Positions 7,842 through 16,520 of a stretch of DNA of 64,000 bases are shown here, piece by piece. Source of the stretch: Anaerolineaceae bacterium (lineage in GTDB: Bacteria > Chloroflexota > Anaerolineae > Aggregatilineales > Phototrophicaceae). The stretch spans positions 372,001 to 436,000 of the forward strand of contig JACKCH010000010.1 of the NCBI GenBank assembly GCA_020634115.1. Reading direction: 5' to 3'. The notes beneath the pieces were generated by a model that was not told the DNA's origin, did no database searches, and was given only the letters and a program-made list of their open reading frames with translations. Numbering within the stretch: the stretch's first letter is position 1; the number at the start of each line of letters is the position of its first letter. The translations under genes were made by a program, and so were the position numbers.

Positions 7842-8912
7842 ATGAGTAATCAGTATATACCCGAACGTTTTGGCGAGAAACTGCGGGCATTGCGCAAATT
7901 GCAGGGCATGTCTATCCAAACCCTGGCGCAGCAGTTGGGCTATTCGGCGCATGGCTATATCAGCGAGATTGAAACCGGGAAAAAGCCCCCGACGCTCGAA
8001 TTTGCCCTGAAAATCGCTGCGTTGTTTGGCGTATCTACCGACCAATTGTTAAACGACCACCTTGACGTGCTTATTGAAAGCGAATCTGTTCCCATGACCG
8101 ATTTACCATTTATTGACCGTCCACCCACTGAAAAAGAAATTGAGCGCCTGCGCCTGATCTTGAGTACTTACCAGGACGGGACCGGCATGATAAAAGCTCA
8201 GAGCGATAGAACCTTGCCCGGTTGGCGCGACTTTGAGCGAGCCTGTGCCTTAACGTTCAACGGCACAGCGGTAGAAAATAAGTTTTTCGTAGACGTGATT
8301 TTTCCCCTGGAGTCGCAACCACCCACTTTTTATGGGATTGATTGCAAGATGCGCCGTGAACTCCGGTCACTGGAGAATCGGGGGATCATCTATATTGAAG
8401 TCACGAACGCCGCCAAACTCTTGTGGAGTCACCTGGCGAGCAGAGGCGTCACCGAAGCGAATTTCCGGGATGAGCCAGAAGCCGCCGGAAAGGGACTCAT
8501 TGACGCGGTAGAGACCCTCAAGAGAACCAGCAGTACCGCCTATCCCGATGGTTTAATAAACCTTGAGCGAAGTTCCTATTTTGTGCTGCTCTGGGATACG
8601 AACGGGGATTACCAGCTCTTTCAGCTTCCGCTTCGCTTACCTGCACCTGAAGATTTGCGTTGGACGTGTTTTATCGGCAGCCGGGCAGATGGCACCGAGA
8701 CAACCCGACTCGTTGGAGAAACCGATGCGGGTATTCTCTATGAGTGGTATGGTGAATCCGGCGGACAGTTCAAATATTATCCCCCGGTCAGTGCGGCAGT
8801 CTGGCAGTCCGAACGATTTCGCTTAGAACCCCTACCTGCTGGGGTGGAACAGGGTATCCTTGCCAAAACCAGGGCATACTTCCCGGCACTGTGGGACGCA
8901 GCCAGCGAGTAA
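7842..8912 (+). CDS. XRE-type HTH fused to a probable PD-(D/E)xK restriction endonuclease
   Basis: A 356-residue protein. Residues about 7-70 form a classic XRE/C-protein HTH (FGEKLRALRKLQGMSIQTLA, then SAHGYISEIETGKKPP and FGVSTDQLL). The rest is a separate domain. Near its start are FERACA (E132), FVDVIFP (D151) and YGIDCKMRREL (D167-x-K169), then IIYIEVTNAAK (E186). D151 with D167-x-K169 fits a PD-(D/E)xK nuclease core preceded by the usual acidic helix. The name of the endonuclease family is not recognised, so the nuclease call is inference supported by the divergent methyltransferase. Controller-endonuclease fusions are known but uncommon. An alternative is a regulator with a nuclease-like sensor domain. 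The upstream palindrome would allow autoregulation. Confidence 0.7.
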   Translation: MSNQYIPERFGEKLRALRKLQGMSIQTLAQQLGYSAHGYISEIETGKKPPTLEFALKIAALFGVSTDQLLNDHLDVLIESESVPMTDLPFIDRPPTEKEIERLRLILSTYQDGTGMIKAQSDRTLPGWRDFERACALTFNGTAVENKFFVDVIFPLESQPPTFYGIDCKMRRELRSLENRGIIYIEVTNAAKLLWSHLASRGVTEANFRDEPEAAGKGLIDAVETLKRTSSTAYPDGLINLERSSYFVLLWDTNGDYQLFQLPLRLPAPEDLRWTCFIGSRADGTETTRLVGETDAGILYEWYGESGGQFKYYPPVSAAVWQSERFRLEPLPAGVEQGILAKTRAYFPALWDAASE

Positions 8913-8913
8913 C

Positions 8914-11532
8914 CTATTCTTCCTCCGCGCAGATGTCCTCCTCGCGTACCATGCTTTCGACGAGAAGTCGTTCCTGTTCGCTCGTGGTGATTTCACCGTC
9001 CAGACGCCCGGCACGCAGGCGGCTGAGGATACGGGCATAGCATGGGCCGGGTTTCAGCCCCATCTCGCGCAGCGTGTGGCCGCTGGTTTCCGGTTGTGTC
9101 GTGCGCCATTCCAGCATATAGCGCCGGATGTTCTCGCGGACAGTTTCATCCGGGATGAACAGCCAGCCGGTGAAGATCGCCGTCTCAGTCAGGCTGGCGA
9201 GGTACTGGTCAATCTGGCTGGGGCGCAGCAGCGGATCTGCTAGATAGTCGGCCTGTTGTACCAATTGCGCCGCGTCAATTACCGACTGCGAAAGCGATTG
9301 CCCCAGCACCAGCCGGTTACACAGGCCGGGCAGTTTTTCCAGCGGAATCGTGCAGGCGATGGCGTGCCAGTACAACTCTTTGGGGCTGGCAGCCAGCGAC
9401 CAGGGCGATTGGGCGCGGCGGATTTTCTCGAAGCGGGCGGGGAGCGTTTCATCCAGCACAAACGCCGGGTGAATCGCCTTGAGCGCCCCGATTTCATGGA
9501 GCGTCAGCAGGGCGTTTTCCGGCGCGTCCTCCTTGAATAGCAAATGCAGTTCGTTGCGCACCCGTTCCCCCGTGATGCGCCCCAGCATCGGCAGCGCCGT
9601 CTCGATGAGTTCCGCCGTGCGCGGTTCTACCGTGAAGCCCAGACGGTGTTCAAAGCGTACCGCTCGCAAGATGCGCGTGGGGTCATCTACGAAACTCAGG
9701 CTGTGCAGCACGCGGATTAAGCGGCCTTGCAGGTCGTGAAGTCCGCCGTAAAAGTCGAGGATACGCCCCATCGCCGGGCGCGGGCTGAGTTGGACGGCCA
9801 ATGTGTTGATGGTGAAGTCGCGCCGCTGTAGATCAAGCTTGATCGAACTGTGATAGGTGGTCGGCAGCGCAGTGGGATGCTCGTAAAATTCGTTGCGGGC
9901 GGTGGCGAAATCAATGTGTTCCGGCAGGTCATCCGGCCCGACCCCCATTTTCGCAGCGACCTGCTCATCGAGCTTCCATTTAGCCGTGCCGAACGGTTGA
10001 AAACTGCTGACCGTCCCGCCAAAGAGATCGCGCAGATTCTCCGCCAGTTGGATGGCGTTGCCCTCGATGACGAAATCCAGGTCGAGGTTACGCCGCCGCA
10101 GCAGTAGGTCGCGCACCGCGCCGCCCACCATGAATACGCTGGCGCTGGTTTCCTGGGCGTAATCCAGAATCACGTTCACCAGGATTGAAATCGCCTCACC
10201 CTGTACCTGGGCGATCAACCCTTTGGGGATGATGTTCTCCGCCTGGGGTGCTGCCGGGTGAATCTGTGCCCAGTGCTTAATCAGGTCAGTACGGGTGACG
10301 ATGCCTAACAGCTTCCCGGCGGAATCCACCACCGGAATCTGCCCCCAACCACTATTCACCATGCGTTGTTCCAACAGCATCACCGAATCATCCGGGGTGA
10401 GAGTCACCGCGCCGCCGCTCATGATCTCGCGCACGGTGATGGTTTCCAGGCCGTGTTCCAGGGCATGGTCTACATCGCGCCGGGTGAGCAAACCAACCAC
10501 CTTACCGCCCTCAATGACCGGGTAGCCCTCATGCCCGATGCGCCGCAGTCGCGTGAGTTCATCCATAACCCGCCGCCTGGCTTCTACCGTCTGTACGCTG
10601 TAAGACATCAGGTCAGCCACAATCGCCGCCGGACGGATACGCTGGAAAAGCTCTTCCCAGAGCTGACGCACCACGTCGTCCAGCTTTTTATCGTAAATCG
10701 CAGCAGCAGCGGCACGGGCATGGCCGCCCCCGCCAAACACGCGGGCGATAGCGCCCACGTCCACCGCGTCACTGCTGGAACGACACACCATCTGGATACC
10801 GCCGGGCATATCTACCGCCACGAACAGGGCGGTGGTTTCCAGCGTATCCCGCAGGCGGTGCGCCACGCTGCTCACCTGGGAGATATAGGTCGCGCTGATC
10901 GCCGCGCCGACAGTAATCACATGCCCCTGAATGGTGCGGTTTTCAGCGGTGGCGATCAGCGTCTCGTAGAGTGCCTGCTGCTCGTCGTTGAGCGCGGGCG
11001 AGAGAAAACGCCGGACGGTATCGAGTGCCGCCTGCTGTTCCAGCAGCCACCCGGCAGCCTGAATGTCGCGGGGGGTGGTCGTGCCGTAAAGCAGCGAGCC
11101 GGTATCCTCGTAGATGCCCAGCAGCAGCAGCGTGGCTTCCAGCGTGTTTAGCCGGATGTCTTGCGCCCTGATCTGTTCGACCAGGATGGTTGTGGTCGCA
11201 CCCACCGCCTCATAGACAAATGTCTGGTTGGGGAGCAGGTCACGGGAGCGTTCGTGATGGTCAATGATGTGCATCGGCGCATCCAGATCAACGCCTTTAA
11301 CCTTCACCGGGCGCTGCGTATCCACGAGTGTAATATGGGTAATGGTGTTAGGGCGGAAGTCATGTTGCGCGGTGAATGGCAGCCCGCCCTGGTAGAGCGT
11401 CATAAACCCGGCTACGTTCTGGTTCAGCCGTTCCGGCAGGATAGGGATGGCTTCCGGGTCGAGTTTCCAGGCCGCCAGCAGCGCCGCCACCGCGTCAAAA
11501 TCCGCGTTGTCGTGTGTGAGGATAATTTTCAT
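8914..11532 (-). CDS. DHH phosphoesterase - CBS pair - tRNA nucleotidyltransferase fusion
   Basis: An 872-residue multidomain protein. Seen: an N-terminal DHH domain with HDNADFDAVAA and IIDHHERS, and a DHHA1-type GGGGHARAAAA near residue 265; two CBS domains (about 300-425, with LTRRDVDHALEHG and VTRTDLIKHW); then a poly(A) polymerase/CCA-adding head with FMVGGAVRDLLLRRRNLDLDF (two catalytic Asp, from about 466) and RRDFTINTLA. The RNA-binding part follows (DPTRILRAVRFEHRLGF). The C-terminal part probably adds CCA or only A to tRNA 3' ends; the DHH part may cleave a nucleotide or short RNA, with CBS sensing adenine nucleotides. This order is known in several phyla. The start is set at ATG 11532 because that residue begins the DHH fold; the frame stays open further upstream into the neighbouring gene. 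Confidence 0.85.
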   Translation of the reverse strand: MKIILTHDNADFDAVAALLAAWKLDPEAIPILPERLNQNVAGFMTLYQGGLPFTAQHDFRPNTITHITLVDTQRPVKVKGVDLDAPMHIIDHHERSRDLLPNQTFVYEAVGATTTILVEQIRAQDIRLNTLEATLLLLGIYEDTGSLLYGTTTPRDIQAAGWLLEQQAALDTVRRFLSPALNDEQQALYETLIATAENRTIQGHVITVGAAISATYISQVSSVAHRLRDTLETTALFVAVDMPGGIQMVCRSSSDAVDVGAIARVFGGGGHARAAAAAIYDKKLDDVVRQLWEELFQRIRPAAIVADLMSYSVQTVEARRRVMDELTRLRRIGHEGYPVIEGGKVVGLLTRRDVDHALEHGLETITVREIMSGGAVTLTPDDSVMLLEQRMVNSGWGQIPVVDSAGKLLGIVTRTDLIKHWAQIHPAAPQAENIIPKGLIAQVQGEAISILVNVILDYAQETSASVFMVGGAVRDLLLRRRNLDLDFVIEGNAIQLAENLRDLFGGTVSSFQPFGTAKWKLDEQVAAKMGVGPDDLPEHIDFATARNEFYEHPTALPTTYHSSIKLDLQRRDFTINTLAVQLSPRPAMGRILDFYGGLHDLQGRLIRVLHSLSFVDDPTRILRAVRFEHRLGFTVEPRTAELIETALPMLGRITGERVRNELHLLFKEDAPENALLTLHEIGALKAIHPAFVLDETLPARFEKIRRAQSPWSLAASPKELYWHAIACTIPLEKLPGLCNRLVLGQSLSQSVIDAAQLVQQADYLADPLLRPSQIDQYLASLTETAIFTGWLFIPDETVRENIRRYMLEWRTTQPETSGHTLREMGLKPGPCYARILSRLRAGRLDGEITTSEQERLLVESMVREEDICAEEE

Positions 11533-11573
11533 GGTCAGGTTTGTACTCTGTCTTTCTCTGCTGTAAAGATGCC

Positions 11574-12890
11574 TTATTCCCCTGTCGCCAGCGTGACAGT
11601 GGGCGCGAGGGGGGAATCCTGCGTTTCTCCAGGTGAACTGGTCGCCAGGATAATGACCATCACCAGCAGAAGCAAGAGTCCGGCGGCGATCACCAGCGTT
11701 CTCCGGCGACCTGGCGGTTGCGACTCGCTCTGGTCGGGGCGATTGCCGGCCAGCCCTGGCAGGCGGGCATTCTCCAGGAGCCACGTCTGCCACAGCCCAG
11801 CATGAATGGTCAGACCATCGGGGGTCAGATTGATGCTATCGCGGTAATCCAGGCTACGCACCGCCGCGTTGATGGCGGTGGTATCCAGCGGGTAATCGGT
11901 TTCGACCAGCCACATTTCGATTTGCGCCGTCTGAATCGTGTGCAGCGGGTCGCTGTACAGGAGTTGACTGGCGGCGGTGAGCACCAGCCGCTCGTTAGAA
12001 TTTAGCCCGTCCCATTCCTGCTGGAAGTCACCTTCACTGGCGGCATATACACGCGGGATGCAGGCTTTCACCGCTGCCGGAGTCCGATCAGGCTGGTTAG
12101 GGTGCGCCAGCCAATCCTGGAACAGGTGATAGCCGAAGCGCTGGAGCAGATGTGGTTGGCCGCCCGTTGCTTTGTGAATGGTGACGGCGCTCTCGGCACT
12201 CAGGGTATAACAGGATACAGGCGGGGTCTGAAGCAGCCAAGCCGATTCGTCCGGTGTGAGCGCGTGCAGTCGGAATACGTTTTCGCGCTGTACCAGGGGA
12301 CTCAACTTTTCAATCTCGTCTTCACGGCGGCTATTGAGAGTCAGCGCCATGCCCAGGCGGGGCTGGGCTTCCAACAGGCTGTAGAGATACGCCATGCTGT
12401 CCTCCGGCAGGTGTCCCGCCGTGATGGAATCCAGCAGATGATCGGCATCGTCCAACAGCAGGACGAAACGGTGACGCCGGACAACAGTGAATAATTCCGG
12501 CAGGTAGGTTTCTTTCAGCCACTCACGGAGATTATTCGGGCTGTCAGGGGCTTCCGGTATCCGGCTCAGGGTGTAGTCACGGGCAACAACCGACTGAGTC
12601 AGCGCCCCGGCTAGCGCCTGAAGTAAACTGGATTCGCTGTTGAGCGTCAGTCGTCCCAGTGCCAGGTAGACGCCAATATAGGTCTCATCGAAAAACGTGG
12701 AAAAGCGGCGCAGTAGGGTGGTTTTGCCACTGTACTTGTTGCCCAGGAACAACAGAGCGCCGGGCTGAGTCGAATCGGTTATCCGGCGGTGCAGCGCCGA
12801 AAAAGCGGCTTGCCTTCCCGCAAAAGGCGCTAATGCAGAATCGTCCTGGCCGGGTGGGATATAGGGGTTTGGGGGGGATTCGACTGCCAT
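11574..12890 (-). CDS. Tail-anchored AAA-like ATPase
   Basis: A 438-residue P-loop ATPase resembling ORC/MalT-type STAND or AAA_16 modules. Seen: Walker A GNKYSGKTTLL near residue 53, and Walker B FVLLLDDADHLL near 145. Then comes a helical region with a winged-helix-like segment (NERLVLTAASQLLYSD and beyond), a basic stretch GRRR and a C-terminal transmembrane helix (about 397-418). About 20 residues follow outside. There is no signal peptide, so the ATPase domain is cytoplasmic and anchored by its tail. The ATG at 12890 is preferred (AAAGG 11 bases upstream); an upstream GTG at 12899 is possible. It lies 41 bases upstream of the DHH-CBS fusion on the same strand. The function is unknown; regulated assembly or signalling is the usual role of such ATPases. 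Confidence 0.72.
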   Translation of the reverse strand: MAVESPPNPYIPPGQDDSALAPFAGRQAAFSALHRRITDSTQPGALLFLGNKYSGKTTLLRRFSTFFDETYIGVYLALGRLTLNSESSLLQALAGALTQSVVARDYTLSRIPEAPDSPNNLREWLKETYLPELFTVVRRHRFVLLLDDADHLLDSITAGHLPEDSMAYLYSLLEAQPRLGMALTLNSRREDEIEKLSPLVQRENVFRLHALTPDESAWLLQTPPVSCYTLSAESAVTIHKATGGQPHLLQRFGYHLFQDWLAHPNQPDRTPAAVKACIPRVYAASEGDFQQEWDGLNSNERLVLTAASQLLYSDPLHTIQTAQIEMWLVETDYPLDTTAINAAVRSLDYRDSINLTPDGLTIHAGLWQTWLLENARLPGLAGNRPDQSESQPPGRRRTLVIAAGLLLLLVMVIILATSSPGETQDSPLAPTVTLATGE

Positions 12891-13004
12891 AAGACACACG
12901 ACCTTTGGTGATAGGCGCTGATGCCTACCATTGTATCGTATCTCAGCAATCTCTGGGGAAAGTAGTGGTCAGGTAAAAACAGTATTGAGTCCTGAGGTGA
13001 GGGG

Positions 13005-13033
13005 GTAGGGACCATGAGGAATCAGGCCCCTAC
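13005..13033. repeat. GTAGGG-type palindrome (copy 1)
   Basis: GTAGGGACC and GGCCCCTAC pair with one A/C mismatch around an 11-base loop, between the oligoendopeptidase stop and the ATPase start. It shares the GTAGGG/CCCCTAC ends with the copies at 15564, 27822, 41372 and 47266. Confidence 0.5.
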
Positions 13034-13056
13034 ACCACGCCCCACCCAATACCCAA

Positions 13057-14880
13057 TTAGAATTTTTCCGGGTAGACTTCCCGCGCCAGTTGTTCTTCCT
13101 GTTCGACCAGGTCCCGCAGCGCTGCCAACCCCTGATTCCAGAAGTTGAGGTCGGTCAGGTCAACGCCCGCTTTTGCCAGGATATTTTCCGGCCAGTCCGA
13201 GTCGCCCGCCGCCAGCACATCAATGAACTGTGGCACGAAGTCCGTGCCCCGCTGCTGGTAGACGTTGAACAGCGCCAGCACCAGCAGTTCGCCGAAGGCA
13301 TAGGCATACACATAGCCCGGCACCTGGACGAAATGCGGGACATAGCTCCACCACTGGCTGTAAGCGTCGCTCAGGTTCACGCTGTCGCCGAACATCGCCC
13401 GCTGCGTCTCCATCCAGAGTGTATTGACACGCTCAGTGGTCAATTCCCCCTCGGTACGCCGGGCGTTATGCAGCTTGTCCTCAAAGCGGTTCATGGAAAC
13501 CTGACGGAAAATCGTGGCGAACGTGTCTTCGATTTTTTGCGCCAGCATCGCCAGACGGGTTTCCGCATCCGGTTCTTTGCCCATTAGGTCGGTGAACACC
13601 AGCATTTCGCCAAAGGTGGAGGCCATCTCCGCTGTGGTGAGCGGGGTATACATCCCCAGAATGCCCTGTGCCCGCGATGCCAGGTAGCCGTGAATGCCGT
13701 GACCGAGTTCATGCGCCAGCGTCATCACATCATTAGCCGTCCCGGTGAAGTTCACCAACACGTAAGGATGCGCCGACGGCACAGTACTGGAACAGAACGC
13801 GCCACCGCGCTTGCCGGGCGTGACCGGCGCATGAATCCAGTTCTCATCGAAGAAGCGCCCTGCGATTTCGGCAAACTGCGGGCTGAAGGCCTGATACGCC
13901 GTCAACACCATCGCCTTCGCCTCGTCCCAGGTATAGAACCGATCTCCGGTTTTCAGCGGGAGCGGGGCGTAACGGTCATATTCGGTCAGTTCATCCAGGC
14001 CGAGCAGGGCACGCTTGAGGTTGTAGTGCCGGGTGACGATCTCATAGTGGCTCGTCACGGCGGCGATCAACGCATCAACCACCGCGTCGGGCGCTTTGTT
14101 ATCCAGGTTGCGGTAGGATACCCAGGTGGGATAGCCGCGCCGTTTGTCGTCTGAGGCTTTGTCCGCCACCAGCACGTTAAACACGTAGGTGAGTTCCATC
14201 GCGCGGCTCTGTAAGGCCGCCGTAATCGCAGTGTTGGCCTGACGCCGGACTTCCCGGTCGGAGTCGTGCAATTTGGGCAGCACCTGGGAAAGAGTCAGTT
14301 CTTCGCCGTCGTAATCCACCTTCAGGGCGCTGGTTAACTGGGTGAAAAAGCGCCCCCAGGCTGAACTCCCGGTCACGGACTTATCCATCAGGATTTGCTC
14401 TTCCGGTTCGGTCAACTGGTAGGGTTGGTAACGACGTTCGGCTTCCAGGTAGTGGCGATACTTTGCCAGCGTCGGTTCTTCCAGCAGGGTTTTGACCTTC
14501 TCGGCATCAACCTTATTCCATTCGAGATCGAAAAAGACCATCTTTTGGCCGAGTGTCGCACCAAACTCCGTTACACGCTGTACCAGTTGGCCGTAAGCCG
14601 GGTTGGTGGTATCCGTAGAGTAGGTCAGGCTGGCGAAAGAGCCGATGCGCCCGCGTCGATCATACAGTTCTTCCTGGGTGTGCATTGCTTCGGCCAGTTC
14701 TGCCGCGCTCAGTTCCGCCACACGCCCCCGGTATTTCTGGGCGAAGGTCTCCACATCTGCGCTCAGAGCGTCCATATCACGCTGGATAGCCGGGTCATCC
14801 CCGCCACTGTAGAAGACTGACAAATCCCACACGACGTTTTCTGCGCCAGTGGCCTGTTTTTCGATGGTGACATCCGCCAT
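13057..14880 (-). CDS. pepF: Oligoendopeptidase F, M3B metallopeptidase
   Basis: A 607-residue cytoplasmic zinc peptidase that cleaves short peptides. Seen: the zinc motif HELGHGIHG near residue 390, with the downstream glutamate in TTAEMASTFGEM. The N-terminal PepF domain begins near WDLSVFYSGGDD, and FVQVPGYVYAYAFGELL is the conserved C-terminal segment. Length and motif positions are those of the pepF family. The ATG at 14880 follows an AAGAG sequence, and a promoter-like pair lies at 14929-14957. The gene has its own promoter region and no obvious operon partner. It could recycle peptides brought in by the oligopeptide transporter at 43-49 kb, but that is inference. Confidence 0.92.
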   Translation of the reverse strand: MADVTIEKQATGAENVVWDLSVFYSGGDDPAIQRDMDALSADVETFAQKYRGRVAELSAAELAEAMHTQEELYDRRGRIGSFASLTYSTDTTNPAYGQLVQRVTEFGATLGQKMVFFDLEWNKVDAEKVKTLLEEPTLAKYRHYLEAERRYQPYQLTEPEEQILMDKSVTGSSAWGRFFTQLTSALKVDYDGEELTLSQVLPKLHDSDREVRRQANTAITAALQSRAMELTYVFNVLVADKASDDKRRGYPTWVSYRNLDNKAPDAVVDALIAAVTSHYEIVTRHYNLKRALLGLDELTEYDRYAPLPLKTGDRFYTWDEAKAMVLTAYQAFSPQFAEIAGRFFDENWIHAPVTPGKRGGAFCSSTVPSAHPYVLVNFTGTANDVMTLAHELGHGIHGYLASRAQGILGMYTPLTTAEMASTFGEMLVFTDLMGKEPDAETRLAMLAQKIEDTFATIFRQVSMNRFEDKLHNARRTEGELTTERVNTLWMETQRAMFGDSVNLSDAYSQWWSYVPHFVQVPGYVYAYAFGELLVLALFNVYQQRGTDFVPQFIDVLAAGDSDWPENILAKAGVDLTDLNFWNQGLAALRDLVEQEEQLAREVYPEKF

Positions 14881-14928
14881 ATTGATGCTCTTTTCTCACA
14901 AATGCGGGTAATTGGAATAATCCCGCCT

Positions 14929-14957
14929 ATCCTACTGGATTTTGTGAGCGGTGACAA
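14929..14957 (-). promoter_or_regulatory. Putative promoter of pepF
   Basis: On the minus strand TTGTCA (5/6 to the -35 consensus, at 14952-14957) is followed after 17 bases by TAGGAT (4/6 to -10, at 14929-14934), about 50 bases before the pepF ATG. Confidence 0.45.
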
Positions 14958-14974
14958 CCCGGTATAGTCCTATC

Positions 14975-15382
14975 TCAGTGCAGTTTCTCCGGGTGGTCAA
15001 CCAGTGTCCCGGCGATATAGGCGCGGGCGGCTTCTTCGGCGTCGCGGAAGGTGGTAATGAAGGGGCGCATGTTGGCTTGTTCGATTGAGCGGTACGCGCC
15101 CATGCCCATGCCCCCAGCGATCACCACCGCGCAGTCCTGCACCGGGTCTAACATCTGGTTATGCGTGTCCACCGAACGGGCATCCATGCCGTGTCCACCC
15201 TCGTGCAGATGAATCTCGTTATCGTGCTGGTGGTGGTGGCCGTGATGCTGGTGCCCTGGTTTTTCACGCTGTTCCGTGCCGGTAATTTCGTTGTTCTCAA
15301 TCGTGAAGACGAGGTAATAGGTGGCACGACCAAAGTGACGGCTGATGGTCTTGCCGTCATCCGAAACCATAGCGATTTTCAT
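14975..15382 (-). CDS. NifX/NafY-like (dinitrogenase iron-molybdenum cofactor family) protein with His-rich insert
   Basis: A 135-residue protein of the small NifX/NifB-C fold. Seen: MKIAMVSDDGKTISRHFGRA, the typical family start, and a C-terminal half with VVIAGGMGMGAYRSIEQ and ATP-like-fold spacing ending in YIAGTL. In between, residues about 43-62 form a His-rich stretch (GHQHHGHHHQHDNEIHLHEG). The insert suggests metal binding or storage; family members outside nitrogen fixation are thought to handle Fe-S or Mo cofactors. No nif genes are visible. The ATG at 15382 follows GGAAG. A molybdenum hydroxylase is encoded at 58-62 kb, too far away for a link to be argued from position. Confidence 0.8.
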   Translation of the reverse strand: MKIAMVSDDGKTISRHFGRATYYLVFTIENNEITGTEQREKPGHQHHGHHHQHDNEIHLHEGGHGMDARSVDTHNQMLDPVQDCAVVIAGGMGMGAYRSIEQANMRPFITTFRDAEEAARAYIAGTLVDHPEKLH

Positions 15383-15450
15383 GACATTTCTTCCTTACAT
15401 TTTATGTGATATAGGCCGGGATAAAGTCTCCCCGGCAAAGGATGGCGAGT

Positions 15451-15519
15451 TATCAGCTTTCAGTTGTCAGCCCTCAGCGATCAGGAAAAGATCGCATAAT
15501 CGCCTGATAGCTGGTTAGC
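15451..15519. repeat. TTTTCAG-array composite repeat (copy 1)
   Basis: Four imperfect units of the form (T)TTCAGNNNTCAG are followed by GAAAAGATC and then CTGATAGCTGGTTAGC. The same order (CAG array, AAAAGATC, TGGTTAGC) recurs at 26645-26742. Just upstream, TCCCCGGCAAAGGATGGCGAG resembles the sequence before the copy at 34186. Confidence 0.5.
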
Positions 15520-15563
15520 GAAAATGCTGAAGCTGTTCCAGAAAATACAGTGTTCCATTGTAG

Positions 15564-15583
15564 GGACGAGGCCGGCCTCGTCC
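15564..15583. repeat. GTAGGGAC palindrome (copy 2), perfect 20-bp
   Basis: GGACGAGGCC followed by GGCCTCGTCC is a perfect 20-base palindrome preceded by GTAG. It lies in the long gap downstream of the NifX-like gene start. It belongs to the family with the same outer bases but a different stem. Confidence 0.6.
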
Positions 15584-16104
15584 GCTGAATAGATAATTTC
15601 TTGGAACAACCATCAAGCGTTCCTGAGTATTCGATACCTATATTCTCTAGAGGCGTTTCGGTGTGGTTCATCTTACCTGAGGGGCGGCTAACAAACGTCA
15701 TGGTAGTGGGCGACGGATGTCATTTTTGGGGGCGGAAAAACGGCTGCTGGTGCGCGGCATTTTGTTGCAAAGGGACATGATTTTGCCGCGAATTGCGACC
15801 TAAACTGCGGTTGGGATGGAATCAACACGGGAAGATTCGGGCGATTTTTGCGGCGAAACGGATTTTCGCGGCGATTGCCGCGATTGCTGCAAAGTGGGTT
15901 ATCTGTCGGTGGTTTTCAGTGGTCAGTGGTTAGTTTTCAGTCGTTGGGCGGCGATTATCAGCCATTGGTTGTTTGTTGTCCGTGAGCAGTAGATAGGATC
16001 GTTTATCAGTCCCAGCATATCACAAAACAGGGTACAGATGGGGAAGATTTGTTCAAACATTTGTTACGAGTTTTCAGGGGTCGGCGATCAGTAAAAAATC
16101 GTCT
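15584..16104. other. Gene-free gap with decayed repeats
   Basis: No convincing gene is seen in this roughly 520-base stretch. It holds two more TTTTCAG-type pieces, at 15911-15940 and 16070-16100 (the latter followed by GTAAAAAATC). Between 15840 and 15900 is a run of short GCGGCGA/GCCGCGA units that looks like decayed simple repeat. No T-run terminator or tRNA was found. Confidence 0.4.
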
Positions 16105-16461
16105 ATGCACCCGCTGCGCAGATACCGCACGGCAACCGTAAATTGTGATAGGCTGGTGTTGGGTGATGTGGGATGCAGAATACGTGTATGCACGTATGAA
16201 TGGAGACTAGGATTGAAGCGGTTACGTTCTTGTGCGACTTACGCGGGTTTATATGTGGTGTTTGGCGTCATATCTTTCACGTTATCTACATTTGTGGGAA
16301 GTGCCATTGTTGCTGAAGAGATGAATAATGAGCTTGGTAGAATAGCTGACGGGATGACCGCAGTCGCTCTGGGGTTTATGCTGAGCTTCTATATTGTGTC
16401 CCCGGTGGCACTGTACACCTGGTATCGGTGGAACTCGAAGCGAAAGAGAAAATCAGCATAG
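16105..16461 (+). CDS. Small two-helix membrane protein, unknown
   Basis: The open frame gives up to 118 residues, but the first 35 are Arg/Cys-rich and unlike a protein start; a TTG at 16213 (LKRLRS) preceded by AGGA may be the true start, giving about 82 residues. Two hydrophobic segments are seen (YAGLYVVFGVISFTLSTFVG and AVALGFMLSFYIVSPVALYT), followed by a basic tail KRKRKSA, so the C-terminus is probably cytoplasmic. No family is recognised. It is followed after 59 bases by another membrane-anchored unknown. Both are AT-rich compared with their neighbours, which may indicate transfer. Confidence 0.5.
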   Translation: MHPLRRYRTATVNCDRLVLGDVGCRIRVCTYEWRLGLKRLRSCATYAGLYVVFGVISFTLSTFVGSAIVAEEMNNELGRIADGMTAVALGFMLSFYIVSPVALYTWYRWNSKRKRKSA

Positions 16462-16520
16462 AGGGTTGTTCATCAATTACCAAGATTTGAAAATAGAATT
16501 GAAAGCGCTAGAGTAATAAA

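Noticed and set aside
11533..11793. Upstream extension of the DHH-CBS fusion frame
   Set aside because: The extension overlaps the ATPase gene and is low-complexity; the DHH fold begins at ATG 11532.
15383..16104. Possible tRNA or CRISPR in the long gap
   Set aside because: No cloverleaf pairing, no TTCGA-type loop and no regularly spaced identical repeats; the repeats present are degenerate TTTTCAG units.
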